From Sulfuritalea sp. (GTDB lineage Bacteria; Pseudomonadota; Gammaproteobacteria; Burkholderiales; Rhodocyclaceae): 64,000 nucleotides of DNA. The notes beneath the pieces are model-generated. The model had not been told where the DNA came from. It searched no databases and was given only the letters and a program-made list of their open reading frames with translations. A program made the position numbers and the translations under genes. Shown here piece after piece: positions 39,178 through 48,044 of this stretch; position 1 is the first letter of the stretch; every line of letters starts with the position of its first letter. The stretch covers positions 33,390 to 97,389 of the forward strand of contig JAMPYF010000014.1 of the NCBI GenBank assembly GCA_023700805.1, written 5' to 3'.

Positions 39178-40992
39178 TCAGCGGCCGCGCATGAACAGGC
39201 GGTCGAGTTCCGTCATGGACAGCTGAACCCAGGTCGGCCGGCCGTGGTTGCACTGGTCGGCGCGCTCGGTTTCTTCCATCTGGCGCAGCAGGGCGTTCAT
39301 CTCCGGCAGCGCGAGCTGCCGGTGGGCGCGCACCGCGCCGTGGCAGGCCATGGTCGCCAGCAGTTCGTTGCGCCGGGTTTCCACCACGCGGCTGGCGGGA
39401 TGCTCGGCCAGGTCCCTGAGCAGCGAGCGCACCAGCTCGACCGCGTTGCCGCCCGCCAGCAGCGCGGGCAGGCCGCGCACGGCGAGTTCGCGCGGACCGG
39501 CGGCGGCGATCGCAAAACCGAGTTGGGCCAGCGCCTCGGCCTGTTCGCTGGCGGTGGCCATTTCGGCTTCGCTGGCCGCGAGCAGCAGCGGCACCAGCAG
39601 GGCTTGCGTCGCCGGCGGCCCGGCGTCGAGGCTGGTCTTCAGCTTTTCATAGAGGATGCGTTCATGCGCCGCATGCATGTCCACCAGCACCAGGCCGCCG
39701 GCATTCTGGGCCAGGATGTAGACGCCGTGGAGTTGCGCGACGGCATAGCCGAGCAGCGGGGCGCCGCCATCGTTCGTCGCGCCGGAAGTTATGCCCCTGG
39801 CAAAGCCGGGGGCGGTATCCCCTGCGGATGGCGCTGGCGACACGGCGTCGGCGCTGTCGGCAGCGTCGGCGAATGCCGCGCGGGCGAATTCGAGGTAGGC
39901 GCGCGCCGCCGGCTCCTCCACGCCGAGGCCCGACTGGCGCGCGTAGGAGAAAGCGGATGGCGGGTAGGCAGGTGCGGCGGCAGGCGTCTCTTCTACCGCG
40001 CTGGCTGCGCTGGACAGCGGCGTCGCCAGTGTGCGCTGCAGCGCATGGAAAACGAACTGGTGTATGCCGCGCGCATCGCGAAAGCGCACCTCGGTCTTCG
40101 CCGGATGCACATTGACATCGACGCCGGCCGGGTCGAGTTCGAGGAACAGCACATAGGCCGGGTGCCGCGCGCCGTGCAGGATGTCGGCCCAGGCCTGGCG
40201 CGCGGCATGGGTCAACAGCTTGTCGCGCACGAAGCGGCCATTGACGAAGAAGTACTGCTCGTCGCGTCCCGCGCGCGAATAGGCCGGCAGCGCGGCGAGG
40301 CCGGACAGCCGCAGCGGCCCCGCGCCGGCATCGAGCGGGCGCGCATGCGGGAAGAACTCCTCGCCGATGATTTCCCTTGCGCGTCTTGCAAAGTCGGCGC
40401 TGGCGAGACGGCGTTTTGCGCTGCCGTTGTGCGACAGCGTGAAGGTGACGTCGGGCCGCGCCAGCGCCATGCGCCGCAACACTTCGTCGCAGTGGGCGAA
40501 TTCGGTGGCCTCGGTCTTGAGGAACTTGCGCCGCGCCGGGGTGTTGAAATACAGGTCGGCGACCTCGATCACGGTGCCGGCGGCCAGCGCGGCGGGTTCG
40601 ACCGTGGTCCCATCGCTGCGCAGACGCCAGGCATGGGCCTGCGAGGCGTGCTTACTGGTCAGCGTGACGCGCGCCACGGAAGCAATCGAGGCCAGCGCCT
40701 CGCCGCGAAAGCCGTAGCTGGCGACCCGCTCGAGGTCGTCGAGGCTGGCGATCTTGCTCGTGGCGTGGCGCGCCAGTGCCAGCGGCAGGTCCTCGGGGCC
40801 GATGCCGGCGCCGTCGTCGGCGATCCGGATCAGGCGCACGCCGCCTTCTTCGAGCTGCACGTCGATCTTCGTGGCGCCGGCGTCGAGGCTGTTTTCGAGC
40901 AGTTCCTTGAGCACCGAAGCCGGGCGTTCGACCACCTCGCCGGCGGCGATCTGGCTGATCAGGAGATCGGGCAGCGGCTTGATGATTCCCAT
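39178..40992 (-). CDS. mutL: DNA mismatch repair protein MutL
   Basis: 604 residues: GHKL ATPase domain (LPDLLISQIAAGEVVERPAS, DDGAGI, GFRGEALASI), a Pro/Ala-rich linker and a dimerisation domain. The C-terminus has DMHAAHERILYE, close to the endonuclease motif DQHA-x2-E-x4-E with Met for Gln, plus ACHGAVRAH and CNHGRPTW, indicating the nicking type rather than the E. coli type. A repeat copy lies in the linker (VSPAPSA). The start ATG at 40992 fits homologs. Confidence 0.96.
   Translation of the reverse strand: MGIIKPLPDLLISQIAAGEVVERPASVLKELLENSLDAGATKIDVQLEEGGVRLIRIADDGAGIGPEDLPLALARHATSKIASLDDLERVASYGFRGEALASIASVARVTLTSKHASQAHAWRLRSDGTTVEPAALAAGTVIEVADLYFNTPARRKFLKTEATEFAHCDEVLRRMALARPDVTFTLSHNGSAKRRLASADFARRAREIIGEEFFPHARPLDAGAGPLRLSGLAALPAYSRAGRDEQYFFVNGRFVRDKLLTHAARQAWADILHGARHPAYVLFLELDPAGVDVNVHPAKTEVRFRDARGIHQFVFHALQRTLATPLSSAASAVEETPAAAPAYPPSAFSYARQSGLGVEEPAARAYLEFARAAFADAADSADAVSPAPSAGDTAPGFARGITSGATNDGGAPLLGYAVAQLHGVYILAQNAGGLVLVDMHAAHERILYEKLKTSLDAGPPATQALLVPLLLAASEAEMATASEQAEALAQLGFAIAAAGPRELAVRGLPALLAGGNAVELVRSLLRDLAEHPASRVVETRRNELLATMACHGAVRAHRQLALPEMNALLRQMEETERADQCNHGRPTWVQLSMTELDRLFMRGR
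39821..39846 (-). repeat. Dispersed 26-bp repeat, copy H (in mutL linker)
   Basis: On the minus strand GCCGTGTCGCCAGCGCCA matches the consensus for 18 straight bases, then diverges. It encodes AVSPAPS, the same frame as in lpxK, in the unconserved MutL linker. Confidence 0.7.
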
Positions 40993-41049
40993 GGGGTTCG
41001 GATTATAGCTTCCGGTAAAATTGCATCTTTCCCTATCGACCGCCGCCAA

Positions 41050-41706
41050 GTGGAACTTCTCGCCCAGTTCATCGACATCATCCTGCATGTGGACAAATAC
41101 CTCGCCATGCTGCTGGCGCAGTACGGCACCTGGATCTACGTCATCCTCTTCGCCATCGTCTTCTGCGAGACCGGTTTGGTCGTCACCCCCTTCCTGCCCG
41201 GCGACTCGCTGCTGTTCGTCGCCGGCGCCCTGGCCGCCACCAGTGGCGGCAGCTTCGACATCAATATCGTGATCGCCGTGCTGCTGTCGGCCGCGATCCT
41301 CGGCGACAACACCAACTACTGGATCGGGCGCTGGGCCGGCAAGCGCATCCTGGCCTGGGGCGAGGGTTCGCGCTACTTCAACCGCAAGGCCTTCGACATG
41401 ACCCACGCCTATTACGAGGTGCATGGCGGCAAGACCATGCTGGTGGCGCGCTTCATGCCCTTCGTGCGCACCTTCGCGCCCTTCGTCGCCGGCGTCGGCA
41501 ACATGAGCTATCCGCGCTATTTCGCCTTCGATCTGGCCGGCGCCGTGCTCTGGGTGTTCTCGCTGTGCCTGGCCGGCTACTGGTTCGGCAACATTCCCTG
41601 GGTCAAGGCGAATCTGTCGCTGATCATCTTCGGCACCATCGGCCTGTCGCTGGCGCCGCTGGCTCTGGCCTGGCTGCGCCATCATCTTGCGCCCAAGGCT
41701 TCCTGA
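41050..41706 (+). CDS. DedA-family membrane protein
   Basis: 218 residues. FCETGLVVTPFLPGDSLLF, the GDNTNYWIGRWAG block and FMPFVRTFAPFVAG with its essential Arg are typical. DedA proteins are now linked to lipid carrier or phospholipid flipping and membrane potential. No ATG fits; GTG at 41050 gives MELLAQFIDIILHVDKYL, aligning with E. coli DedA. It diverges from mutL across 57 bp. It is the first gene of a seven- to eight-gene run. Confidence 0.93.
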   Translation: MELLAQFIDIILHVDKYLAMLLAQYGTWIYVILFAIVFCETGLVVTPFLPGDSLLFVAGALAATSGGSFDINIVIAVLLSAAILGDNTNYWIGRWAGKRILAWGEGSRYFNRKAFDMTHAYYEVHGGKTMLVARFMPFVRTFAPFVAGVGNMSYPRYFAFDLAGAVLWVFSLCLAGYWFGNIPWVKANLSLIIFGTIGLSLAPLALAWLRHHLAPKAS

Positions 41707-41708
41707 AC

Positions 41709-42464
41709 ATGCGCGTCGCGGCGGCCCTGGGCCTCGTGCTGCTGCTGACGGCGTGTTCCCACAACGGCGCGCAAACGGGGGCGAAAAATGCTGCGCCCGG
41801 CAATGACAAAGGGCGCGCGATCGGCGATTCGGTCGCCAGCTTCGATCCGAAGCAGATCGGCAAGAGCGACGTCGATCGCGTCGCCGACATCCATCGCCGC
41901 GAGGTGTTCGCCAGCCTGCGCGTGCTGGCCGAAAAGCTCTACCGGCGCAATCCGCGCGAATGGAAAAAGGGCGGCCATGCCGGCGTCACACAGGCGCTCG
42001 ACCGCCTGCTCGATCCGCGCAGCGGCTGGCGCCTGCCCGCAGCCGCAGGCCGGCGCGGCACCGATGCGATCCTGCTGGCGCTGCGCGAGGACTTCGGCGG
42101 CGACCGCGTGGCGGTATTCGTCGCCGGCGTCGGCGACATGCTGAATGTCGCTTTCGATGAAAAGACGGAATTCTTCATGCTCGACGAACTCGATCCACAG
42201 AAGCTCTACAACAGCGCGCGCAACCTCGAAGTCGCCGCCTGGAAGCTGGCCAACGCGCGCGATGCCGGCGGCGCCTTGCTGCTGCTGTCCAACGATATGA
42301 CGCAGCAGCCGGCCAACCTCAGCTTCGAGCGTGAATTCGGCAAGATGATAGGCAATCTCGATCTGCTCGCCGCCCTGATCGCCGACAAGGGCCACCGCAC
42401 CATCGCCCGCGTCGCGCAAAGCCTGGCCACGGCGGTGTTTCTCCCGGTCGCGGGGCTGCGATGA
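41709..42464 (+). CDS. Putative lipoprotein of unknown function
   Basis: 251 residues. Signal peptide with lipobox LLTAC (Cys16), then a low-complexity linker and an alpha-helical domain. The segments RVLAEKLYRRNPREWKKGG, VFVAGVGDMLNVAFD and FFMLDELDPQKLYNSARNLE look conserved-domain-like, but I do not recognise the family. It starts 2 bp after dedA and overlaps purN by 4 bp, so it is co-transcribed. Confidence 0.8.
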   Translation: MRVAAALGLVLLLTACSHNGAQTGAKNAAPGNDKGRAIGDSVASFDPKQIGKSDVDRVADIHRREVFASLRVLAEKLYRRNPREWKKGGHAGVTQALDRLLDPRSGWRLPAAAGRRGTDAILLALREDFGGDRVAVFVAGVGDMLNVAFDEKTEFFMLDELDPQKLYNSARNLEVAAWKLANARDAGGALLLLSNDMTQQPANLSFEREFGKMIGNLDLLAALIADKGHRTIARVAQSLATAVFLPVAGLR

Positions 42465-43102
42465 AGCGCTATGTGATCCTGATTTCCGGGCGCGGCAGCA
42501 ACATGGAGTCGCTGCTCGACGCCGGCCTTCCCGGCAGTTGCGCGCTGGTGCTCAGCAACCGGCCCGCGGCGGCCGGCCTGGAAGCCGCCGCCCGCCGCGG
42601 CATCGCCACCGCCGTGATCGATCATCGCGGCTTCGCCTCGCGCGAGGAATTCGACGCCGCGCTGGCCGCCGAAATCGAGCGCCACGCGCCGGACCTGGTG
42701 CTGCTGGCCGGCTTCATGCGCATCCTGACGGACGGTTTCGTGCGCCGCTTCGAAGGCCGCCTGCTGAACATCCATCCTTCGCTGCTGCCGCTTTTCCCCG
42801 GGGTCAAGACCCACGCCCAGGCGCTGGCCGCCGGGGTGAGGCTGCATGGCTGCAGCGTGCACTTCGTGACGCCGGCCCTCGATGGCGGACCGATCATCGC
42901 CCAGGCCGCGGTGCCGGTGCTGGCCGGCGACGACGAGGCCAGCCTGGGCCGCCGCGTGCTGGCCGAGGAACACCTGCTCTACCCGCGCGTCGCGCGCTGG
43001 TTTCTCGAAGGCAGGCTGCAACTGATCGCCGAGCGCGTGAAGCTCTCGGGCGAGGTCGCGGTCGGCGGTGCGCTGCATGTGCCCCAGGTCGCCGCGACAT
43101 GA
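42461..43102 (+). CDS. purN: Phosphoribosylglycinamide formyltransferase
   Basis: Third step of purine synthesis, using 10-formyl-THF. 213 residues. LISGRGSNMESLL binds the phosphoribosyl group; the catalytic Asn-His-Asp are in LLNIHPSLLPLFPG and VTPALDGGPII. ATGA overlaps join it to the lipoprotein before and the DUF3108 gene after. Confidence 0.97.
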   Translation: MKRYVILISGRGSNMESLLDAGLPGSCALVLSNRPAAAGLEAAARRGIATAVIDHRGFASREEFDAALAAEIERHAPDLVLLAGFMRILTDGFVRRFEGRLLNIHPSLLPLFPGVKTHAQALAAGVRLHGCSVHFVTPALDGGPIIAQAAVPVLAGDDEASLGRRVLAEEHLLYPRVARWFLEGRLQLIAERVKLSGEVAVGGALHVPQVAAT

Positions 43103-43842
43103 AGGCCATTGCCTGCCTGCTGCAACTCGCGGCCTGGATCGGCTTCGGCCTGATACCGCCCGCGCTGGCCGCCGCAGCGCCAGCGCCAACTCTTCAGGCA
43201 TCCGCGGCGCAGGCCCTGCCGCGCCAGGGCAAGGTCAGCTATGCGCTGGCCCATGGCGCCGACGGCTTCGTGGTCGGTCAAGTGCTGCATACCTGGGAAC
43301 ATGACGGCCGCAACTACAAGATGCAGAGCGTGACCGAAACCACCGGCATCGCCGCCTTGCTGAAACCGGCGCGGGTAGTGCAAAGCAGCCAGGGCGAGGT
43401 GTCGGCCGCCGGCCTCAGGCCGAAGGAATTCCGCCACGAACGGGTCAAGGGGCTCGATACGGCAAGCTTCGACTGGACGCGCCGAGTGGTCAGCTATGCC
43501 GGACAGGAGGACAAGATCGTCGCCGGCACCCAGGACATGCTCTCCATGTACTACCAGCTGGTCTTGCTCGGGCTGAAGAGCGGTGCGCTGGAAATGCCGA
43601 TCGCCACGGGACGCAAGCTGGAAAGCTACCGTGTCGAAGTCCTCGGCGAAGAAGTCGTGACAGTGCCGATCGGCAAGCGCCGCACGCTGCGCCTGAAGAC
43701 CCGCGGCAGCGGCGGCGACAGCATCGAGGTGTGGATCGCGCCCGAACTGCGCGGCCTGCCCGTGAAAATCCGTTTCACCGACCGCAAGGGCGAAATTTTC
43801 GACCAGAACATGCAGGAAATCGCCGTCCAGGACAAGCCATGA
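43099..43842 (+). CDS. DUF3108 exported protein
   Basis: 247 residues with a signal peptide (about 1-25) and one DUF3108 beta-rich domain, probably periplasmic. GKVSYALAHGADGFVVGQVLHTWEHDG and IEVWIAPELRGLPVKIRFTDRKG (in parts) are family-like. Function unknown; betaproteobacteria often place it after purN. A clean repeat copy encodes AAPAPTLQ just after the signal peptide. Confidence 0.88.
   Translation: MKAIACLLQLAAWIGFGLIPPALAAAAPAPTLQASAAQALPRQGKVSYALAHGADGFVVGQVLHTWEHDGRNYKMQSVTETTGIAALLKPARVVQSSQGEVSAAGLRPKEFRHERVKGLDTASFDWTRRVVSYAGQEDKIVAGTQDMLSMYYQLVLLGLKSGALEMPIATGRKLESYRVEVLGEEVVTVPIGKRRTLRLKTRGSGGDSIEVWIAPELRGLPVKIRFTDRKGEIFDQNMQEIAVQDKP
43171..43196 (+). repeat. Dispersed 26-bp repeat, copy C (in DUF3108 gene)
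   Basis: GCCGCAGCGCCAGCGCCAAC then TCTTCA: the 17-bp core is perfect and the left flank is half matched. It encodes APAPTLQ right after the signal peptide. Confidence 0.8.
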
Positions 43843-43882
43843 GCATACTCACCCACCTCTTTCCACGAAAGGGGGAGACAGC

Positions 43883-45451
43883 ATGAACGACGACAGGAAA
43901 CACGACGGCAAGAGCCAGGCGCGGCGCGGCGCCGCCGACGGCCGGCGCCGCGAAGGCGCTGCCGCCGGTGCCCGGCCCGCCGCCAGACCCGCTGCCGGCG
44001 AAGCCGCGCCGGCGGCGGAAGGCCTGGCCGCGGATCTGCTGAACGCCGCGGTGGCGGCGACGGCCCAGTTGCTGAGCTTCGCCCTGCCGGCCGACGCGGC
44101 CCTGTCGGCCTTCTTCCGCGCGCGCAAGAGCGGCGCGAAAGACCGCGCCTTCATCGCCGAGACGGCCTATGCGGTGCTGCGCCGCAAGCGCCTGCTGGAG
44201 CGCCTGGCCGCCTGCGGGCCGAACCTCGAAGCGGCCTTCCTCGCCCCCGGTTCGACGCCCAGGCGCGGGCCCCGGGATGGAACCAAGCCGGCGGCCGGCG
44301 CGCGGCGCATCTCGCCGCGCGAACTGGTGCTGCTCTCCCTGTCGCGCGTGCGCGGCATGTCGCAGCGCCAGCTCGAAGGCGCGCTGCTGCCGGGCGAAGC
44401 CGAGTGGCTGGCGGACATCCGCCGCCAGCCGGAACCGGAGCTGAGCCTGGCCGAACAACTGGATTTCCCCGACTGGCTGGTCGAGCGTCTCTCAAGTCAA
44501 GCGACGGGCCGCCCCGAGATTGACTTGGCCCCCACGGGGGGCGGCGCGGACGGTGCTTCCGCGCCGGGGGCCGTGCCGGTTCAGCGCATGACGCCCGAGC
44601 AACTGCTGGCCCTGGCGCGCGCGCTGAACACCCCGGCGCCGCTCGACCTGCGCGTGAATACGCTGAAGGCCGAGCGCGAGGCCGTGATCGCGCGCCTCGC
44701 CGCCGACGGCATCGTTGCTGCGCCGACGCCGTATTCGCCGCTCGGCCTGCGCCTGAAGACCAAGCCTTACCTGGCGAAGCATCCGGCCTACCTCGACGGC
44801 AGCATCGAGGTGCAGGACGAGGGCTCGCAGTTGCTGGGCTTCCTGGTCGCGCCCAAGCGCGGCGAAATGGTGGTGGATTTCTGCGCCGGCGCCGGCGGCA
44901 AGACGCTGATCCTCGGCGCGCTGATGCGCTCCACCGGGCGCCTGTATGCCTTCGACGTTTCCGACAAGCGCCTGGCCAAGCTGAAGCCGCGCGCCGCGCG
45001 CGCCGGCCTGTCGAACGTGCATCCGGCCTGCCTCTCCGGCGAGAACGACACGCGCGTCAAGCGGCTGCAGGGCAAGGTCGATCGCGTGCTGGTCGATGCG
45101 CCCTGTTCCGGCCTGGGCACCCTGCGCCGCAACCCCGACCTCAAGTGGCGCCAGTCGCCGCAGAGCGTCGATGAACTGACCGCCAAGCAGGCCGCGATCC
45201 TCGCCGCCGCGGCCAGGCTGCTGAAGCCCGGCGGCCGCCTCGTGTATGCCACCTGCAGCATCCTCGCCGAGGAGAACGAGGACATCGTCAATGCCTTCCT
45301 CGCCGGGCATGCCGACTTCCAGCGCCTTCCGGCGCAGGAAGTCCTGGCGGCGCAGGGCATCGTCATCGACTGCGGCGAGGACATGCGTCTGTCGCCGCAA
45401 AAGCACGGCACCGACGGCTTCTACGCCGCGGTGCTGGAACGCGCCAAATGA
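43883..45451 (+). CDS. RsmB/NOP-family RNA m5C methyltransferase
   Basis: 522 residues. A disordered Arg/Ala-rich N-terminus (1-45), a NusB-like helical region (about 48-165) and a SAM-dependent methyltransferase domain: VVDFCAGAGGKTLILG binds SAM, DAPCSGLGTLRRNPD and YATCSILAEENED carry the two cysteines of m5C enzymes. Position 205-236 is an insertion (ATGRPEIDLAPTGGG and on) encoded by a palindromic element. RBS is GGGGGAG. It overlaps the next gene by 4 bp. Likely 16S rRNA target, unproven. Confidence 0.92.
   Translation: MNDDRKHDGKSQARRGAADGRRREGAAAGARPAARPAAGEAAPAAEGLAADLLNAAVAATAQLLSFALPADAALSAFFRARKSGAKDRAFIAETAYAVLRRKRLLERLAACGPNLEAAFLAPGSTPRRGPRDGTKPAAGARRISPRELVLLSLSRVRGMSQRQLEGALLPGEAEWLADIRRQPEPELSLAEQLDFPDWLVERLSSQATGRPEIDLAPTGGGADGASAPGAVPVQRMTPEQLLALARALNTPAPLDLRVNTLKAEREAVIARLAADGIVAAPTPYSPLGLRLKTKPYLAKHPAYLDGSIEVQDEGSQLLGFLVAPKRGEMVVDFCAGAGGKTLILGALMRSTGRLYAFDVSDKRLAKLKPRAARAGLSNVHPACLSGENDTRVKRLQGKVDRVLVDAPCSGLGTLRRNPDLKWRQSPQSVDELTAKQAAILAAAARLLKPGGRLVYATCSILAEENEDIVNAFLAGHADFQRLPAQEVLAAQGIVIDCGEDMRLSPQKHGTDGFYAAVLERAK
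44493..44545. repeat. REP-like palindromic element inside the methyltransferase gene
   Basis: Nested inverted repeats: CAAGTCAA (44493-44500) with TTGACTTG (44520-44527), GCCGCCCC (44508-44515) with GGGGCGGC (44538-44545), and CCCCC-AC-GGGGG inside. It shares GGGCCGCCCC with the intergenic segment at 36.87 kb. Confidence 0.6.
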
Positions 45452-45990
45452 GATATCTCGTTGCGGCGCTGGCCTGGTTCTGGATAGTTGGCGCTGGCGC
45501 CACGGCGTTGCCGGCGACGGGGACGGTCGAGGCGCTGTTCACGCCCTGGGACGATGCCGAAGGGGCCATCGTGCGCGTGGTCGGCGAAGCGCGCCAGAGC
45601 ATCCACGTCCAGGCCTACCTGCTGACCAGCCGCTCGATCGCCAAGGCGCTGACGGATGCCAAGGCGCGCGGCGTTGCCGTGGAAATCCTGGCCGACCGCG
45701 AGATGCTGGAAAAGAGCGACAAGTCGCTGTTGCCGCAGCTGGTCGAGGGCGGCATCCCGGTCTGGCTGGAAACCCGCTACGCCGCCGCGCACAACAAGGT
45801 GATGCTGATCGACGCCGCTCACGCCGACGCCGTCGTCATCACCGGCAGCTACAATTTCACCTGGTCGGCGCAGGCGCGCAACGCCGAAAACCTGCTGATC
45901 CTGCGCGGCAATCCGGCGCTGGCAAGGCGTTACCTCGACAACTGGCGGCGTCATCGCGACGACGCGCAGAAAATGCACGGAGCCCAATGA
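45448..45990 (+). CDS. Exported phospholipase D-family nuclease (single HKD)
   Basis: 180 residues. A signal peptide (about 1-20) precedes one PLD domain with the HKD motif AHNKVMLID and the trailing GSYNFTWSAQARNAEN, as in the Nuc endonuclease of Salmonella plasmids, which dimerises to make one active site. Probably a periplasmic, non-specific nuclease. A repeat copy lies in the signal peptide (WIVGAGATAL). It overlaps the upstream gene by 4 bp and ends 1 bp before mscS. Confidence 0.92.
   Translation: MRYLVAALAWFWIVGAGATALPATGTVEALFTPWDDAEGAIVRVVGEARQSIHVQAYLLTSRSIAKALTDAKARGVAVEILADREMLEKSDKSLLPQLVEGGIPVWLETRYAAAHNKVMLIDAAHADAVVITGSYNFTWSAQARNAENLLILRGNPALARRYLDNWRRHRDDAQKMHGAQ
45481..45506 (-). 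repeat. Dispersed 26-bp repeat, copy G (in PLD signal peptide)
   Basis: On the minus strand GCCGTGGCGCCAGCGCCAAC, then TATCCA: one mismatch in the first 21 bases. It lies antisense in the signal-peptide codons. Confidence 0.65.
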
Positions 45991-45991
45991 C

Positions 45992-47266
45992 ATGAAGCAA
46001 GGCGCTCTGGCCACCGTCTGGCTGGAAGTCCAGGCCGATCTGCACGAACCGGATCTGATCTGGCAGTTGGCGATCCTGGCCGGATGCCTGCTGCTGGCGC
46101 TGCTGGGCGAGAGCCTGCTGCGCCGCCAGCAGGCCGGTCAAGGCCGCGTCGCGGAACTCGGCCGCGGCGGGCTGAAGCGCATCACCTTCCCCGTGCTGGC
46201 GCTGCTTCTGGTGCTGCTGGCGCGCTGGGTGGCGGAGGACTGGATACGCGTCGGCCTGTTCTCGCTGGCCGTGCCGCTGCTGGCCTCGCTGGCGGTGATC
46301 CGCGCGGTGTTCTACATCCTGCGGGTGAGCCTGGTCGGCGCCACCTGGCTGGTGCCCTTCGAGCGCGTGTTCGCCTTACTGGTCTGGGGAGTCGTCGCCC
46401 TGCACATCGTCGGCCTGCTGCCCGAGGTCATCGCGGTGATCGAATCGGTCACCTTCAGTGCCGGCAAACAGAAGCTCAACCTGTGGCATGTGCTGCAAGG
46501 CCTGGTCGCGGTGCTCGCCACCGTGCTGGCCGCGCTCTGGCTGTCGAGCGCGATCGAAGCCCGCTTGAACAGGGCGGTCGGGCTCGACAACAATTTGCGC
46601 ATGGTATTCGCGCGCCTGACCAAGGCGCTGCTGATCCTGCTGGCGGTGCTGATCGTCCTGCCGCAGGTCGGCATCGATCTCACCACCCTGTCGATATTCG
46701 GCGGCGCGCTCGGCGTCGGCCTCGGCTTCGGCCTGCAGAAGATCGCCAGCAACTACGTTTCGGGCTTCATCATCCTGCTCGACAATTCCATCCGCATCGG
46801 CAACACCATTACGGTCGGCGCCGACCGCGGCGAGGTGACACGCATCACCACGCGCTACACCGTGCTGCGCAGCCTGGGCGGCGTCGAGGCGCTGGTGCCC
46901 AACGAACTGCTGGTCGGCTCGGTAGTGCAGAACGAGTCCTACAGCGATCCGCAGGTACGCATCGCGCTGCCGGTGCAGGTCGCCTACGACAGCGACCTGG
47001 AACGCGCCATGGCCATCATGGCGACGGCGGCAGCGGTACAGGAGCGTGTCCTGGTGGAGCCGGCGCCGGCGGTATTGCTCAGGGAGTTCGCCGATTCCGG
47101 CATCAATCTCGAACTCGCCTTCTGGATTGCCGACCCGCAGAATGGCGCCGGCCAGCTGCGCTCCGAAATCAACCTGGCGATCTGGCGCGAGTTCAAGCAG
47201 ACCGGTATTTCCATTCCCTTCCCGCAACGCGAAGTGCGCATTCTCAAAGAGGCAGACCATGAGTGA
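45992..47266 (+). CDS. MscS-type mechanosensitive channel
   Basis: 424 residues. About five N-terminal membrane helices, then the MscS core: pore helix [25 protein letters not shown], the beta domain [16 protein letters not shown] and the alpha/beta C-terminal part. The pore helix keeps the Gly/Ala packing. It releases solutes on hypo-osmotic shock. It starts 1 bp after the PLD gene and overlaps rlmB by 8 bp. Confidence 0.93.
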   Translation: MKQGALATVWLEVQADLHEPDLIWQLAILAGCLLLALLGESLLRRQQAGQGRVAELGRGGLKRITFPVLALLLVLLARWVAEDWIRVGLFSLAVPLLASLAVIRAVFYILRVSLVGATWLVPFERVFALLVWGVVALHIVGLLPEVIAVIESVTFSAGKQKLNLWHVLQGLVAVLATVLAALWLSSAIEARLNRAVGLDNNLRMVFARLTKALLILLAVLIVLPQVGIDLTTLSIFGGALGVGLGFGLQKIASNYVSGFIILLDNSIRIGNTITVGADRGEVTRITTRYTVLRSLGGVEALVPNELLVGSVVQNESYSDPQVRIALPVQVAYDSDLERAMAIMATAAAVQERVLVEPAPAVLLREFADSGINLELAFWIADPQNGAGQLRSEINLAIWREFKQTGISIPFPQREVRILKEADHE

Positions 47267-47996
47267 AACGCGACTGATCCACGGCTTTCACGCCATCACC
47301 GCCAAGCTGCGCCACGCCGCCGACGACGTCAAGGAAATCACCGTCGCCGAAGGCCGCCAGGACGGCCGCATGCGCGACCTGCTGAAACTCGCGGAGGCCC
47401 ACGGCGTGCGCGTGATCCTCAGCGACGCGAAGCGCCTCGACGGTCTGGCCGGCGGCAGCCAGCACCAGGGCGTGGTGGCCAAGGTCGCGGCGCAGGCGAA
47501 GCACGTGACGCTGGACGACGTGCTCGACGGGCTGACCGAACCGCCCCTGCTGCTGGTGCTCGACGGCGTCACCGATCCGCACAATCTCGGCGCCTGCCTG
47601 CGCGTCGCCGACGCCGCCGGCGCGCATGCCGTGGTGGCGCCGAAAGACAAGGCCTGCGGCCTCAACGCCACGGTGATCAAGGTCGCCAGCGGGGCCGCCG
47701 ACACCGTGCCCTACATCGTCGTGACCAACCTCGCGCGTAGCTTGCGCGAGATGCAGGAACGCGGCATCTGGGTCATCGGCGCGGCCGGCGAGGCGGACAA
47801 GGAACTCTATGCGATCGACCAGAAGGGCCCCTGCGCCTGGGTGCTCGGCGCCGAAGGCGCCGGCATGCGCCGCCTGACGCGCGAGACCTGCGACGAACTG
47901 GCGAGGATTCCGATGCACGGCAGCGTGGCAAGCCTCAATGTTTCGGTTTCCGCCGGCATTTGTCTGTTCGAGGCGCGGCGCCAGCGCGGCGCCTGA
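47259..47996 (+). CDS. rlmB: 23S rRNA (guanosine-2'-O)-methyltransferase RlmB
   Basis: 245 residues, SpoU/TrmH family. Starts [13 protein letters not shown]; motif 1 [21 protein letters not shown], motif 2 [14 protein letters not shown] and motif 3 [19 protein letters not shown] form the trefoil-knot SAM site. Methylates G2251 in E. coli. It is the last gene of the run starting at dedA. Confidence 0.96.
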   Translation: MSETRLIHGFHAITAKLRHAADDVKEITVAEGRQDGRMRDLLKLAEAHGVRVILSDAKRLDGLAGGSQHQGVVAKVAAQAKHVTLDDVLDGLTEPPLLLVLDGVTDPHNLGACLRVADAAGAHAVVAPKDKACGLNATVIKVASGAADTVPYIVVTNLARSLREMQERGIWVIGAAGEADKELYAIDQKGPCAWVLGAEGAGMRRLTRETCDELARIPMHGSVASLNVSVSAGICLFEARRQRGA

Positions 47997-48044
47997 GCCG
48001 GGCAAGCGGGAGTCAGCGGCCGACGCCCGGAGCAGTCCGGCGGG

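Noticed and set aside
39148..41040. Very long open frame on the plus strand across mutL
   Set aside because: It is antisense to a clear mutL and its sequence is Arg/Gly/His-rich with no domain; only the last part, dedA, is real.
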